64,000 nt of DNA, taken from the NCBI GenBank assembly GCA_030619885.1, contig JAUXAN010000006.1, positions 1-64,000 of the forward strand. Direction: 5' to 3'. Shown piece after piece: positions 1 to 10,927 of the stretch. The position numbers were made by a program, and so were the translations under genes. The notes under the pieces are model-generated. The model did no database searches. It worked only from the letters and a program-made list of their open reading frames with translations, and was not told the origin of the DNA. The stretch comes from a bacterium (GTDB lineage: Bacteria; Hydrothermota; DG-26; JAUXAN01). Numbering within the stretch: the first letter of the stretch is position 1; every line of letters begins with the position of its first letter.

Positions 1-2
1 CT

Positions 3-293
3 CCTGCACCACCACAAGAAGCGGTCCCAAAGCCACCTGAGGGGGAAAGACTGTTCTCGGTAGATGAAATAGACAAGTTAATAGAAGAAAAGATATATCC
101 TACAGAAGAAGCGAAGATACCTGCAGAAGAAGCTAAAGAACCTGCGATATTAAAAGAACCCGAACTTGCACCAGAGGCGGATGAGGAGAAAAAGGGGTTA
201 CAATGTTCGAAATGTGGATTCACCAACAAACCCGATTCGTGGTATTGTGAAAAATGTGGCACAGAGCTTCTTGAGGGTGGAGGAATACTGTAG
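3..293 (+). CDS. C-terminal part of a protein with Pro/Glu-rich linker and terminal zinc-ribbon (CSKCGFTNKPDSWYCEKCGTEL); 5' end outside window
   Basis: Open frame from window edge (PAPPQEAVPKPPEGERLFSVDEIDKL...) to TAG at 291-293; two CxxC pairs. Confidence 0.75.
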   Translation, partial: PAPPQEAVPKPPEGERLFSVDEIDKLIEEKIYPTEEAKIPAEEAKEPAILKEPELAPEADEEKKGLQCSKCGFTNKPDSWYCEKCGTELLEGGGIL

Positions 294-316
294 ATTATCT
301 ACCTATATCTGCGTTT

Positions 317-1006
317 CTATTTTTGCAAAAGGAATTCTGCAATTTTTAAATCGAGTTCTGTGTCTATATCTACCGATTCAAACCTATCCATTACAATAAC
401 ACCCATCTTACCACCGAATATTTTTTTCTCTGCGAGAAGATAATCGGTTTTCACTATACAAATGACTCCATTCTCTCTATAAATTTTTGCCAGACTCTGC
501 CTCTGTTTCTCTGTAATATTAAAAAGAGGAACTGGTTCTCCGTTGACCAGTCTATGCATCCAATATGGATGGTGTTCAGCCTCACAGACTGAAAATAGAC
601 AATCATAGCCTTTTTTTAAAAACTTGTCTATACCCTTCTCTATATCCTGTTTTTTGCGAAATGGTGATGTTGGCTGAAGGGTGATAACCCCATAAGGTCT
701 ATACCCCTCTCTTTTCTTTAATTTCTTCAAAATATAAATCAAGGCATCACTTAGCTTTGAGCAATCCTTTGCCAGAGATTTGGGACGGGAGTCAATTTCT
801 ATATTATAGTTAGCCACCAGTTTTCTAATTTTTGGACTGTCCGTGGATAATATCAATCTATCTATCCTTTTGGTTTTTTTAGCCGTTTCTATCGTATAGA
901 ACAGAAGTGGTTTTCTAGCAAGTAGAGTTATGTTCTTATCTTTGATACCTTTTGACCCACCCCTTGCAGGAATTACCCCGAGTATTTTAACATCCTCCAT
1001 TCGCAT
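317..1006 (-). CDS. Acylneuraminate cytidylyltransferase family protein (NeuA-like)
   Basis: N-terminal ILGVIPARGGSKGIKDKN nucleotidyltransferase motif. Confidence 0.88.
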   Translation of the reverse strand: MRMEDVKILGVIPARGGSKGIKDKNITLLARKPLLFYTIETAKKTKRIDRLILSTDSPKIRKLVANYNIEIDSRPKSLAKDCSKLSDALIYILKKLKKREGYRPYGVITLQPTSPFRKKQDIEKGIDKFLKKGYDCLFSVCEAEHHPYWMHRLVNGEPVPLFNITEKQRQSLAKIYRENGVICIVKTDYLLAEKKIFGGKMGVIVMDRFESVDIDTELDLKIAEFLLQK

Positions 1007-1007
1007 C

Positions 1008-2078
1008 TTACTCCTGTTTCACGAATAGCTTTCCTGCAGACTGTCTAACGAGTTCTTTCATTTCTAAATTGAAGAGTATGGAGAGGACCTTTGAGACAGG
1101 GTATCCAACCTCAGAGGAGATCTCATCTATATGTTTAGGTACAGCAGTCAATACATTGTAAACTGTTTCTTCATCCTGTGCAAGTTCAGGGATAACCCTC
1201 TCAGTTTCTTTTGCTCTCTCAAGATGGAGTTCCTCAAGGATGTCGTTCAAATCTAAAACGACCTTTGCACCCTCTTTTATAAGAATATTCGTTCCTACAC
1301 TCATTTTAGAAGAGACATTTCCTGGGACAGCGAAGACTTCTCTTCCCTGTTCTGCGGCGCATCGAGCAGTTGTGAAGACACCGCTATTTTTACCTGCTTC
1401 GACAACGACGACACCCATAGAGAGTCCACTTATTATTCTGTTCCTTGTTGGAAAATTTCCTGCGAGGGGTTTGGTCCCCATCGGAAATTCTGATACTACT
1501 GCACCATTTTCTATAATCTGTTCCTCGAGCCTTTTATTCTCAGGAGGATAGACCACATCCAATCCGCATCCTAAAACAGCGATAGTCCTGCCGCCCGCCT
1601 TCAATGCTGAAGTGTGAGCCACGGTGTCTATACCCCTCGCCATCCCACTCACGATGGCAAGCCCATTTTTGACCAATCCAGTTGCGAGTTTTTCTGTCAT
1701 AAGTTTCCCATAAACCGTAGCCTTCCTTGAACCGATGAGCGCTACCGCGAATTTATCGCTCTTTTTTATCTCACCCGAAACATAAAGTAAAGGTGGGGCA
1801 TCCTCAAGGGTGGTTAAATTTGCCGGATAGTTCTCATCGAGGAAGGTGATGAGTTTTATCTTGAATTTTTCAATCAAGGAAAGATGTCTGTTAACTGTGG
1901 AGGTATCTCTGAAATTTTTTATATTGCATGCAACTTCTCTGTTGATTCCAGCACTGGCGAGTTCTGTAACAGTTGCCTTGAAGACCCCCGAAGGTGAGCC
2001 GAAATGGTTTACTAACAGTTTCATTTTCCATTCACCAATTCCTCTTACCAGACTGAGTGCTATCCAATCTTCTATCAT
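1008..2078 (-). CDS. dprA: DNA processing protein DprA/Smf
   Basis: [47 protein letters not shown] motifs. Confidence 0.95.
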   Translation of the reverse strand: MIEDWIALSLVRGIGEWKMKLLVNHFGSPSGVFKATVTELASAGINREVACNIKNFRDTSTVNRHLSLIEKFKIKLITFLDENYPANLTTLEDAPPLLYVSGEIKKSDKFAVALIGSRKATVYGKLMTEKLATGLVKNGLAIVSGMARGIDTVAHTSALKAGGRTIAVLGCGLDVVYPPENKRLEEQIIENGAVVSEFPMGTKPLAGNFPTRNRIISGLSMGVVVVEAGKNSGVFTTARCAAEQGREVFAVPGNVSSKMSVGTNILIKEGAKVVLDLNDILEELHLERAKETERVIPELAQDEETVYNVLTAVPKHIDEISSEVGYPVSKVLSILFNLEMKELVRQSAGKLFVKQE

Positions 2079-3028
2079 ATTTCAAGTGCCAGTCTATTGA
2101 CGAGCTCTCTTACCCCTTCTCCCTTAAAGGCAGAGATGTAGAAGGTTTGCAACTCTTCATCCAGTCGAAACCTGAAACCTCTGGAGAGAAGGTCAATTTT
2201 ATTGAAAACGACCAATCTTGGTTTTTTGAGCAACTTCGGGTTATATAAGTTGAGTTCATTCCTAAGCGAGTTATAGTCTCCTTTAGGATTTTTTCTTGAT
2301 ATATCTATCAGAAATAAGAGTAGTTTTGTCCGTTCTATATGTCTCAAAAACGTAAGTCCTAACCCCCTCCCCCTGTGTGCACCATCTATGACACCTGGTA
2401 TGTCTGCGACGACGAATTTTTTGAAATCCAGTTTTACTATTCCAAGATTTGGCGTCAAAGTAGTGAATGGATATTCTGCTACTTTGGGGCTGGCATCTGA
2501 GATACGGGAGAGCAGGGTTGATTTACCCGCATTCGGATAGCCAACGATCCCAACATCTGCGATGAGTTTAAGCACCAAGCGCAAGTTTTTTTCTTCACCT
2601 CTTGTGCCTTTTTCAAATTTCACAGGTGCCCTGTTTGTAGGTGTAGCAAAATGTGCGTTTCCCCTGCCTCCTCTACCACCCTTTGTGACTACTGCCCTCT
2701 CAGACTTGACGAAGTCGTAAAGAAGAGCATCATTCCAATATACAGCGGTTCCTAATGGAACTTTTATGATTATACTCTCCCCATCTCTTCCACTTTTCTT
2801 TTTACCCTGTCCATTTTTGCCATTCTCTGCTATGTAAGACTTTTTATACTTGAAATCCAACAGGGTACTCAGATTTTCATTCCCTTCAATTATCACATCT
2901 CCACCATTTCCACCGTCTCCACCATTAGGTCCACCTCTCGGGACATATTTTTCCCTTCTGAAAGAGGTGCATCCATCTCCACCATTGCCGGAATGGACGA
3001 CTATTTCTGCTTCATCTACGAAGTTCAT
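2075..3028 (-). CDS. obg: Obg family GTPase
   Basis: Gly-rich Obg fold ([12 protein letters not shown]) plus G1 [25 protein letters not shown]. Confidence 0.95.
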   Translation of the reverse strand: MNFVDEAEIVVHSGNGGDGCTSFRREKYVPRGGPNGGDGGNGGDVIIEGNENLSTLLDFKYKKSYIAENGKNGQGKKKSGRDGESIIIKVPLGTAVYWNDALLYDFVKSERAVVTKGGRGGRGNAHFATPTNRAPVKFEKGTRGEEKNLRLVLKLIADVGIVGYPNAGKSTLLSRISDASPKVAEYPFTTLTPNLGIVKLDFKKFVVADIPGVIDGAHRGRGLGLTFLRHIERTKLLLFLIDISRKNPKGDYNSLRNELNLYNPKLLKKPRLVVFNKIDLLSRGFRFRLDEELQTFYISAFKGEGVRELVNRLALEI

Positions 3029-3507
3029 AAAGTCCGAAATTTCCCCTTCAGTTTTTTCTGTACTGCACTAGGAACCAACTCACCCATCTCTCCACCCAAA
3101 GAGACGATTTCTTTTATTAAACTTGAAGAGAGATAAGAATATTGTTCAGTAGGCATCAAGAAGACCGTCTCGATTTCAGGGTGAAGTCTTCTGTTCATCA
3201 GTGCCATCTGAAATTCATATTCAAAATCCGAATATGCCCTTATACCTCTTATTATCACCGATGCTCTCTTCTTCTTTGCATATTCTACTAAAAGACAATC
3301 GAAGCTATCCACCTCTATCCTCTCCAGCGATTCTGTTGCATCTTTTACCATTTCTACCCTCTCTTTTAATGGAAAGAGCGTTCCTTTCTCACCATTTTTC
3401 GCTACAGCAAGTATAATTTTGTCGAATAACTTCAGACTTCGTTTTAAAATATCTAAATGACCATTGGTTATTGGATCGAATGTCCCTGGATAGATTGCAA
3501 TTCTCAT
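3025..3507 (-). CDS. coaD: Phosphopantetheine adenylyltransferase
   Basis: [18 protein letters not shown] and [27 protein letters not shown]. Confidence 0.96.
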   Translation of the reverse strand: MRIAIYPGTFDPITNGHLDILKRSLKLFDKIILAVAKNGEKGTLFPLKERVEMVKDATESLERIEVDSFDCLLVEYAKKKRASVIIRGIRAYSDFEYEFQMALMNRRLHPEIETVFLMPTEQYSYLSSSLIKEIVSLGGEMGELVPSAVQKKLKGKFRTL

Positions 3508-4061
3508 ATCCCCTCCTTTATAAGTATAGTTACTAATATGTCGCCGAATTTCTTCTCTTTAAATAACACAAAGTTATTCCATTCAGAAACCAAATTTTCT
3601 TTCTTGTGATGTTCAATTATCAACCATCCATCTTCTTCCAGTATACCATACTCTGAAAGAAAAGCAAGTGTTTCACTTGCAAGATTACTCAGATAGGGTG
3701 GGTCGGCAAATATTATATCGAACTTTCGATTTTGGCTCGCACATCGCTTGATTGCTTTTAACACATCCATTTTCAAAAATTCTGCTCTATCAACAAAGTC
3801 AAATATCTCTACATTTTCTTTTATTTTTGCCAGTATTTTGTAAGACCTTTCAACAAAACAAACTCTATAAGCATTTCTCGAAAGCGATTCCAATCCAAGA
3901 CTTCCACCACCTGCAAATAGGTCGAGAACATACGCTCCCTCTATCTTCTTCCCAATAATATCAAAAATGGATTTTCGCACTACTCCAAGGGTAGGTCGGA
4001 GGTTTCTGCCTTTAAGGAGCTTTATCTTTCTTCCTTTTGCTTTACCTGTAAGTATTCTCAT
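3504..4061 (-). CDS. rsmD: 16S rRNA (guanine(966)-N(2))-methyltransferase RsmD family
   Basis: RILTGKAKGRKIKL...RPTLGVVRKSIFDII, DLFAGGGSLGLE, ADPPY. Confidence 0.93.
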   Translation of the reverse strand: MRILTGKAKGRKIKLLKGRNLRPTLGVVRKSIFDIIGKKIEGAYVLDLFAGGGSLGLESLSRNAYRVCFVERSYKILAKIKENVEIFDFVDRAEFLKMDVLKAIKRCASQNRKFDIIFADPPYLSNLASETLAFLSEYGILEEDGWLIIEHHKKENLVSEWNNFVLFKEKKFGDILVTILIKEGI

Positions 4062-4956
4062 GGTACCCTTTTATCAATGCATGCCCCATACAGAACTTTA
4101 TCAGATTGAATGCAATAGGAGGCGGCAGTTTATCATAAAAAGCCATACATAACCTGTAAATCCCTTCTTTTAAAAAAATCTTTTTCAACCAACCAGAGAA
4201 TAGCCTATCATTTAAAAACATTACCTTAGCCAGTTCTGGATGTTTATGTACAATATACCTCAGATTTGAGGAACCATACTTCTCAAGAATACGGCAGGTA
4301 TCTATAAAGGTTCGTGTATGGTTATGATAGGAGACTGCATCGGGATTGTAGTAGAAATTGCCTTCTTTCAAAGACTCGATTCTATAAGCGAACTCCATAT
4401 CTTCACCACCATACTCTTTAATTTTCTCATCGAAGGACCCTGCTTTGAATAATAATTCTCTACGCACGGAAGCATTGCTGAAGAGGAAATATTTGAAAGA
4501 TATTCTGTCGAACTTTTTATGCCTCTTTGCACCTCTATTTTTTCTGTTGAGATATTGCAAAAAAATGTCGTTTTTTACCCAAACAGTTTTCACTTCTCCT
4601 TTTATTCCTGCACAATCTCTGTTTTTATAACTATTTAAATGTTGTTCAATGAAATCTTCTTTCACCCCCATATCATCGTCTAAAAATATTACCACATCGC
4701 CCTTTGAAAGTCTTATACCGCTATTTCTGGCAGCAGCGCGTTTTTTAGAATCTTTATGAATAATAAACTTCAGATTTCCTTTAAAGTTCAACTTGCGTAG
4801 AAAATCTGCTGTCCCATCATTTGAACAGTCATCTACAACAACTACTTCATATCTATCTTTTTCAACTGTCTGGTGCTCAAGGGATTTCAGAGTCCGTTTC
4901 AGTAAATCAATCCTGTTATAAGTCGGAATGACTACACTCACTTCTGTCATATCCAT
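4042..4956 (-). CDS. Glycosyltransferase family 2
   Basis: MDMTEVSVVIPTYNRIDLLKRTLKSLE...FLDDDM; start placed after the upstream overlapping gene rather than at the 5220 ORF end. Confidence 0.88.
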   Translation of the reverse strand: MDMTEVSVVIPTYNRIDLLKRTLKSLEHQTVEKDRYEVVVVDDCSNDGTADFLRKLNFKGNLKFIIHKDSKKRAAARNSGIRLSKGDVVIFLDDDMGVKEDFIEQHLNSYKNRDCAGIKGEVKTVWVKNDIFLQYLNRKNRGAKRHKKFDRISFKYFLFSNASVRRELLFKAGSFDEKIKEYGGEDMEFAYRIESLKEGNFYYNPDAVSYHNHTRTFIDTCRILEKYGSSNLRYIVHKHPELAKVMFLNDRLFSGWLKKIFLKEGIYRLCMAFYDKLPPPIAFNLIKFCMGHALIKGYHENTYR

Positions 4957-6026
4957 CCTTCTCTTCTGTAAATCTGGTATAACTTTTTGAGAACCACTTT
5001 TACTTCGTGGTGATGTTCTACCCACCTTCTTCCTTCCAAACCTTTTTTTAGAATTATCTCTTTGTTGTGAATCAGTTCGGCCAGTTTTTCTTTCATATTG
5101 GAAGGTGTGATGTTTATAAAAGGATGGTCGGGAATGAACTTTTCGTAGGTCGGAACGAGATTGGTCAAGCAAGCCAGACCCATTGATAATGCCTCCACAG
5201 AGTTCATCCCATATCCCCATCCGCCTGTATTCGAGATCTGGTCTATATATACATCACAACGAGATTTCATTTGAAGCGATTCAGAGTGTGGTCTATTTTC
5301 AATGAGCACAAATTCTATATTATGCTCTCTTTCTAATTCTTCGCACACCTGAATTATCCTGTCAGAACCCTTAAAATAGCGATTTGTGGTCGCATGACAT
5401 ATTTTCAACTTTTTATTTAGATACGCCTTTGGTTTAAACTTCGATGTATCGAATGGCAGAAACAGGTATTCAATCTTGGGGTGTTTGCGGAGCAGATCAA
5501 GTTCAGAAGTCAAATTTACATCATTGAGTTCATCTATCTGTGGAATCACACCTCTTATCCTCAAATCCTGCCCGTGATAGAAACAGACTATCTTCTTGCC
5601 AAGAGATTTTAACTTTCTTATTACCCTTCCATCTCTATAGAAACCGAGTCCTGATTCGAGGTGGTAGATATCGAAATTTAAAAGGTCATACTTCTCTATC
5701 GCAGTCTCTATCTTTGCAGACCAGACCTCATCCCTTAATTTGAAAAATAGGTTTTCTATTGGGGTAGATGGTCTCCAGAGCGGTGGATAGCCGGGTAGTT
5801 CCCTATCGGTATTTTTGGTTTTGTAGATAAAGTCTCTTGCCTTAATAAGCCATTTTGATTTTGGGATGAAGGAAAGGTTCAATGAGACATCCTCATCGTA
5901 TCTACTTTTAGATTTGAATAGGGTGCAAAATCTGCAATAGGTGCCCATTTCAGTATGTCCTTTCTTAAAGGCTGACAGCGTTCCCGTAAGGTGTTCGGGT
6001 GATATATGAAGCACTTTCAATCTCAT
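4947..6026 (-). CDS. Glycosyltransferase (GT1/GT4-like)
   Basis: LKVLHISPEHLTGTLSAFKKGHTEMG and GWGYGMNSVEALSMGLACLTN donor-binding motif. Confidence 0.75.
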   Translation of the reverse strand: MRLKVLHISPEHLTGTLSAFKKGHTEMGTYCRFCTLFKSKSRYDEDVSLNLSFIPKSKWLIKARDFIYKTKNTDRELPGYPPLWRPSTPIENLFFKLRDEVWSAKIETAIEKYDLLNFDIYHLESGLGFYRDGRVIRKLKSLGKKIVCFYHGQDLRIRGVIPQIDELNDVNLTSELDLLRKHPKIEYLFLPFDTSKFKPKAYLNKKLKICHATTNRYFKGSDRIIQVCEELEREHNIEFVLIENRPHSESLQMKSRCDVYIDQISNTGGWGYGMNSVEALSMGLACLTNLVPTYEKFIPDHPFINITPSNMKEKLAELIHNKEIILKKGLEGRRWVEHHHEVKVVLKKLYQIYRREGWI

Positions 6027-6239
6027 ACTGTTAATAGAATACTAAAAAAACCCGTTTCTGTCAATAGAAAATGTGACAACTGTAATATGATTGCAGCTTT
6101 TCCTTGGCCACAAAAATCTGTCCATACGGATCCTGAGATGTTAATCTGTGCAATCTGTGGTTTCTTTTTACTTGACAATGAGAAGGGTTTTTTTAAACTA
6201 TGATGTATTTTTGTTATCTAACCTAAAAAGGAGGTAATT

Positions 6240-7769
6240 ATGAAAAAAAGAGGTTTTATTCTATTCCCAATCTTTTTCTTGATCTTTATCGGTCTACTCG
6301 GCAACCATTCACAGGCAAGAAGGGATAATGTCTTTGTTGAACTTGAAAAGAGTATGGAATTGCTTACGAGTGTGCTCGATAAAGTGATGGAAAATTATGT
6401 TGAAGAACCTGTCCCTGCAGAGTTGATCGAATCTGCATTGAAGGGAATGGTCAGTTCACTCGACCCGCATTCTCAATTTTTGGTCCCTGATGAATACAAA
6501 GACCTGATGGTAGGAACGAGAGGTGAATTCGGTGGACTCGGGATTGAGATTGCCATAAAGGATAATGTATTGACTGTTATCTCTCCAATTGTTGGTACCC
6601 CTGCTTATCGAATAGGCATTCAAGCTGGTGACAGAATAATAAAAATAGAGGGTGAACCTACTGAGGGTATAACCACTCATGGGGCGGTGAAGAAGTTGAG
6701 AGGTAAACCAGGTACACAGGTCACCATAACGATTTCAAGGGAAGGTGAGGAAGAACCTATAGATTATACGATAACAAGAGAGATAATCAAGATAGATAAT
6801 GTTCCTTACTACGATATTATAGACACCGATATAGGATATATTAAACTCGTTACTTTTTCTCGAAATGCGGGTAGAAATGTGAGGAAGGCTGTTGAAGACT
6901 TGGAAAATAGGGGGGCAAAGAAGATACTATTGGATTTGAGATGGAATGCAGGTGGGTTACTTTCAGAGGCTGTGGATGTTGCGGACGAGTTCATATCAAA
7001 AGATAAAATGATTGTATATCAGAGGGGAAGGATCAAAGATGCGAATGAAGAATTCAAAGCGAGAAGAAATTCTAAATATGGAGAATATCCACTCGTCATT
7101 TTAGTAAATGAAGGAAGTGCCAGCGCATCCGAAATCGTGTCAGGTGCTGTTCAGGATTGGGATAGAGGTCTGATAGTTGGAACGAATACCTTTGGAAAAG
7201 GTTCTGTTCAGCGCATATATCCACTTCGGGGTGGCTATGCGATTAAACTCACTACCGCAAAATACCATGCGCCATCCGGGCGATCCATACATAAGGATGA
7301 ACTGAGTGCTGAAGAAGATACACTGAAAGAGATGATATTTCACACACTCGGCAGAATGCACAGAGATGTTAAGGGGAGTGGAGGTATAATACCCGATATA
7401 ATCGTTGAAGAGGAGAAACTGAAAGGATTCAAAACCGAACTCTGGAGAAAGAGAGTCTTTTTCGATTTCGCTGTAAAATACACCGCCTATCACAAAGATA
7501 TAAAGAGGTCATTCGAGGTAGACGACGACATACTGAAAGATTTTAAAAAACTGCTCGATGAGAAGAAGATTGAATATACGGATGAGGATTTCTCAAGTAG
7601 CATGGATTTCATAAAACGGAGACTTAGAGGTCAGATATTAGCGAATGTCTTTGGGAAGAAGGAACTCTTTGCTGCTACACTTGAGGGTGACCCTGTTGTT
7701 GAGCGTGCCATAGAATTACTATCAAAAGTTTCCGATACGGAGGGTCTTTTCTCACTACTTAAGGACTGA
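6240..7769 (+). CDS. C-terminal processing peptidase, S41 family, PDZ domain, signal peptide
   Basis: GMVSSLDPHSQFL, PDZ GDRIIKIEGEPT, GSASASEIVSGAVQD, GKGSVQ; RBS aaggagg at about 6230. Confidence 0.95.
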   Translation: MKKRGFILFPIFFLIFIGLLGNHSQARRDNVFVELEKSMELLTSVLDKVMENYVEEPVPAELIESALKGMVSSLDPHSQFLVPDEYKDLMVGTRGEFGGLGIEIAIKDNVLTVISPIVGTPAYRIGIQAGDRIIKIEGEPTEGITTHGAVKKLRGKPGTQVTITISREGEEEPIDYTITREIIKIDNVPYYDIIDTDIGYIKLVTFSRNAGRNVRKAVEDLENRGAKKILLDLRWNAGGLLSEAVDVADEFISKDKMIVYQRGRIKDANEEFKARRNSKYGEYPLVILVNEGSASASEIVSGAVQDWDRGLIVGTNTFGKGSVQRIYPLRGGYAIKLTTAKYHAPSGRSIHKDELSAEEDTLKEMIFHTLGRMHRDVKGSGGIIPDIIVEEEKLKGFKTELWRKRVFFDFAVKYTAYHKDIKRSFEVDDDILKDFKKLLDEKKIEYTDEDFSSSMDFIKRRLRGQILANVFGKKELFAATLEGDPVVERAIELLSKVSDTEGLFSLLKD

Positions 7770-7770
7770 A

Positions 7771-8544
7771 TTGCGCTATATATATTTATCCGCAGGCATC
7801 TTTCTTGCAGCTGTTATTGCATCGGGGATTGGAATAGGGGGTGGGGTATTCTATGTGCCCTTTTTACTCCGGGCATCATTTTCGTATTACAGAGCTTCTA
7901 CCGTTAGCCTTTTCATAATAATGGTGATGGGTACTACCGCTGCTCTTATGTATCACAGAGTGGGTTATGTGGATTGGCGGCTCGCTCTCCTTATCGACCC
8001 TCTGACCGATGGTTGCGCATTCTTGAGCGGATACTTCTCAGAATCTTTCGATGAGAGAATCTTGGAGTTCTTGCTTGGAGTAGTAATCATCATCGGGAGT
8101 TATTTTATGATAAGGCAAACAGAAGGTAGGAAGATAGTGAGAAAACGGTGGTTTCACTGGCAGAGGAGATGTAAAAACAAGGTCTACTCTGTAAATCTAC
8201 TTTTAGCCTTGCCGCTGACCGCTACAGCAGGATTCCTTGCAGGTCTTTTGGGAATAGGAGGGGGGATATTCAAAGTCCCTCTGATGGTCCTGCTGTGCAA
8301 TGTTCCAATGAAGACAGCAGTTGCAACTTCCTCACTTATGGTAGGCGTCACAGGAGCAACAGGATTTTTAGGACATCTTTTGAAAGGACACTTCGATGTA
8401 AGATGGGGAATGATACTTGGTTGCACTGCATTTTTAGGTGGGATGGTCGGGCCCAGAATATCAATCAGACTGAATAGAAGTTTGTTGAGAAAGATATTTG
8501 CAGTAGCGATATTGGGGATTGGGCTGTGGTTGATAGTAAAATGA
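7771..8544 (+). CDS. TauE/SafE family membrane transporter (TTG start)
   Basis: GIGIGGGVFYVPFLL and GLLGIGGGIFKVPLMVLL paired motifs; multiple hydrophobic segments. Confidence 0.88.
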   Translation: MRYIYLSAGIFLAAVIASGIGIGGGVFYVPFLLRASFSYYRASTVSLFIIMVMGTTAALMYHRVGYVDWRLALLIDPLTDGCAFLSGYFSESFDERILEFLLGVVIIIGSYFMIRQTEGRKIVRKRWFHWQRRCKNKVYSVNLLLALPLTATAGFLAGLLGIGGGIFKVPLMVLLCNVPMKTAVATSSLMVGVTGATGFLGHLLKGHFDVRWGMILGCTAFLGGMVGPRISIRLNRSLLRKIFAVAILGIGLWLIVK

Positions 8545-8798
8545 AAAACTTCAAATCCTTATTTTTTGTGATTGTACCTGTGCTCTACACTGAAAACGCA
8601 GACGCTATAAGTTTTGGATTGAAATTTAAGGGGGGATGAGGAAAAAGACTTTTCCATACCATTCAAAATCCTCTACTTATTATTGCGGAAGGGACCTATA
8701 ACATTATACTGATAAGGGAAGAGGGAATTTGTGAGATAACGAGAGCGAGGGATTTTAAATTCTTGACCCTATGGGTCGGGTTAGGATATTATTTTTAA
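8541..8798 (+). pseudogene. Relic of a small outer-membrane beta-barrel protein with in-frame TGA at 8637-8639
   Basis: ATG overlaps TauE stop (ATGA); frame reads MKNFKSLFFVIVPVLYTENADAISFGLKFKGG*GKRLFH...DFKFLTLWVGLGYYF* with barrel-like aromatic terminus. Confidence 0.45.
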
Positions 8799-8959
8799 AC
8801 AAACTTTAATTCAGACACTGATTATCATCTCAGGATCCGTTGCGCAGCATCCGTATGGAATGGACAGATATTTACTGCTCGGATATTCTTTTTATAATCT
8901 GCGGTTATCTGCGGAAATCTGCGTCCTATTAAAACTCTGTTCTCTGTGGTTTCTTTTTA

Positions 8960-9000
8960 TGAAAAAGGGGCGTCCTGATAAAATCGGGACGCCCCTCAAT
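8960..9000 (-). terminator. Rho-independent terminator of the C1 peptidase gene
   Basis: Minus strand AGGGGCGTCCCGATTTTATCAGGACGCCCCTTTTTC: 11-bp stem plus T-run, 20 nt past the stop. Confidence 0.85.
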
Positions 9001-9019
9001 ACTGCCCTCAATGGTAGAG

Positions 9020-10927
9020 TTATTTGAGCAGAATTAGCTTCTTCGTTAGATTTGCCTTCTCTGTCTGGAGTCGGTAGAAATAGATTCCAGAAGGAACTTT
9101 CTTACCAAATTTATCTCTTCCATCCCATACAACTTCGGTAATCGGTGATCGGTTATCAGTTATCGATAATTTGCGGACCAATCTACCACTCGCATCATAG
9201 ATCTTTAGCACTGCGTGGCTTGGTTCGGACAACGAATAACGAATAACGGTGGACGCATGGAACGGATTGGGGAAATTCTGTAGAAGAGAGGTCGCTTTTG
9301 GTATGAATTTCGCATATGGCTCCTCTTCGACATTCACTAATGAGACAACAAATTTTACCGTTTCAAAGTAGAGGTTCTCGTCAGGGTCATGGGAAGCAAT
9401 TTGGAGACTATCGTAATAGGTTCCATCTGATAATCCTGCTGCCATTACCTTTACTACAACAGATTGAGAATCTCCTGCTGTTGTGACAAATGAGGTTGGA
9501 TTTATAGAAATAATCCATGACTGTGTCTTCGTTATATTAGTTACATTCAGTGCGCCGTTGCCAACATTCTTCACCCACATAGTGGCGGCATCGATCATGG
9601 CTGCTTCACAGTATAATTCAAGTGTATCAGGTTCTACAACGATATCAGGGATATCTGTTTCGGATATTGTGAGGTTCACATATATCTTGGGTCCGCCATC
9701 AGGAATATTCTTTGGTGTCTCGGTTGAACTGTTAGACGCACCCCATCCAAAATGGTGTGCATATAGATGTTCTACAGTGCCAGTATCACTATCTAATGCT
9801 GTATCTTCACATTGCATAAAGATGTTGGTTCCTGCTGGGTCGAACCATGACTCACCATCTGAAATATCGAACACTATATTGTGTCCAGCGAATGGGTAGT
9901 CTGCTTGCACAGGCATGTACCAGTCAAAGAAAGATTTTGTCCAATCAGGCGTCAGGGTATCACCAATCCCCATCTGGATGGCAACCCGCTGGCGAGTTGG
10001 ATGTGTTATCTTCCATCTGGTCTCCACAACAGGTGAATATGCGATACGGTCGGTCGTGTAATACGCCCACTGATGTGAGAGGCGTGGATGCTGTACAGCT
10101 TCGTATGACATCCAGAAATAGCCAAAATGACCCCAGTCAGTACCCCATGAGTTGACCAATCTGAATGCACCAGTGCCGTCATGTGTAACTAGGGTATCAT
10201 TATATCCGACTATCGTGACAGCATGTCCACCCCTGATGTAGCCCCCTCCTGTATCAGCTACGCAGTACATAGTGTCGTAATTCACGATGCGATCGAAATT
10301 TGTACTCCACACATCTATCCCTAAAACCACGACATTACTATCAGAGATTAACGCCTTGAGAACTTCAATACCACTAGAGTCCCCAACCCAGAGAAAATAC
10401 GCTGAATCGGAACGGTATGGAATGGCATTGGAATAGGCTGCTTCAGTTGGCCATGAGGTTGAATCAGCATCATTATACGGAGAGTCTACGAGATTTGCAC
10501 AGCCGTGGTCAATGAGACACTTCGTTGCATCTGTGAAATAAGCCCCATCGTCTACACCACCATTTATCTGGTTGTAGATGAAGGCAGGACTGAACTGATG
10601 ATCAGTAGTGTCCACGTCCCATCTCCGTTCATACCATTCCTGAAAAGTCTTATGGTAATAGCCCACTGCCCAGGCAACACAGGAACCCTGGTATTGCTGG
10701 TCACCGACTGGTGGCATGAAAGGTGTGAGATCAACCGAAAGTTGTTTAACAGGTTTTGCCTTCACAGGACTTTTATGCATCCATGGTCTCTGAGAAGGGT
10801 CCTCTGGCAGACAGCCCACCGGGTGGAGTTCCTTCGCTAATCCATTCGAGAATAAAATAAAGACCCCAACGACAACCAGGGCTATCCATACACTCTTCAC
10901 ATCGGTTGATGGATTTGCTTTAGACAT
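9020..10927 (-). CDS. Secreted C1A (papain-like) cysteine peptidase with C-terminal FlgD/T9SS-like sorting domain
   Basis: PPVGDQQYQGSCVAWAVGYY (Cys), GGHAVTIVGYND (His), LVNSWGTDWGHFGYFWMSY (Asn); tail SGIYFYRLQTEKANLTKKLILLK; start at RBS aggagg. Confidence 0.92.
   Translation of the reverse strand: MSKANPSTDVKSVWIALVVVGVFILFSNGLAKELHPVGCLPEDPSQRPWMHKSPVKAKPVKQLSVDLTPFMPPVGDQQYQGSCVAWAVGYYHKTFQEWYERRWDVDTTDHQFSPAFIYNQINGGVDDGAYFTDATKCLIDHGCANLVDSPYNDADSTSWPTEAAYSNAIPYRSDSAYFLWVGDSSGIEVLKALISDSNVVVLGIDVWSTNFDRIVNYDTMYCVADTGGGYIRGGHAVTIVGYNDTLVTHDGTGAFRLVNSWGTDWGHFGYFWMSYEAVQHPRLSHQWAYYTTDRIAYSPVVETRWKITHPTRQRVAIQMGIGDTLTPDWTKSFFDWYMPVQADYPFAGHNIVFDISDGESWFDPAGTNIFMQCEDTALDSDTGTVEHLYAHHFGWGASNSSTETPKNIPDGGPKIYVNLTISETDIPDIVVEPDTLELYCEAAMIDAATMWVKNVGNGALNVTNITKTQSWIISINPTSFVTTAGDSQSVVVKVMAAGLSDGTYYDSLQIASHDPDENLYFETVKFVVSLVNVEEEPYAKFIPKATSLLQNFPNPFHASTVIRYSLSEPSHAVLKIYDASGRLVRKLSITDNRSPITEVVWDGRDKFGKKVPSGIYFYRLQTEKANLTKKLILLK

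Noticed and set aside
4957-5220. N-terminal extension of the GT2 ORF (MGIWDELCGGIING...)
   Set aside because: Overlaps the coding sequence of the upstream glycosyltransferase in another frame; the protein clearly starts at MDMTEVSVVIPTYNR.
6456-7493. Antisense ORFs inside ctpA, and similar antisense ORFs in htrA, lon, glnA, tig, pyrB and others
   Set aside because: Low-complexity shadow translations opposite strongly supported genes; no RBS or family features.
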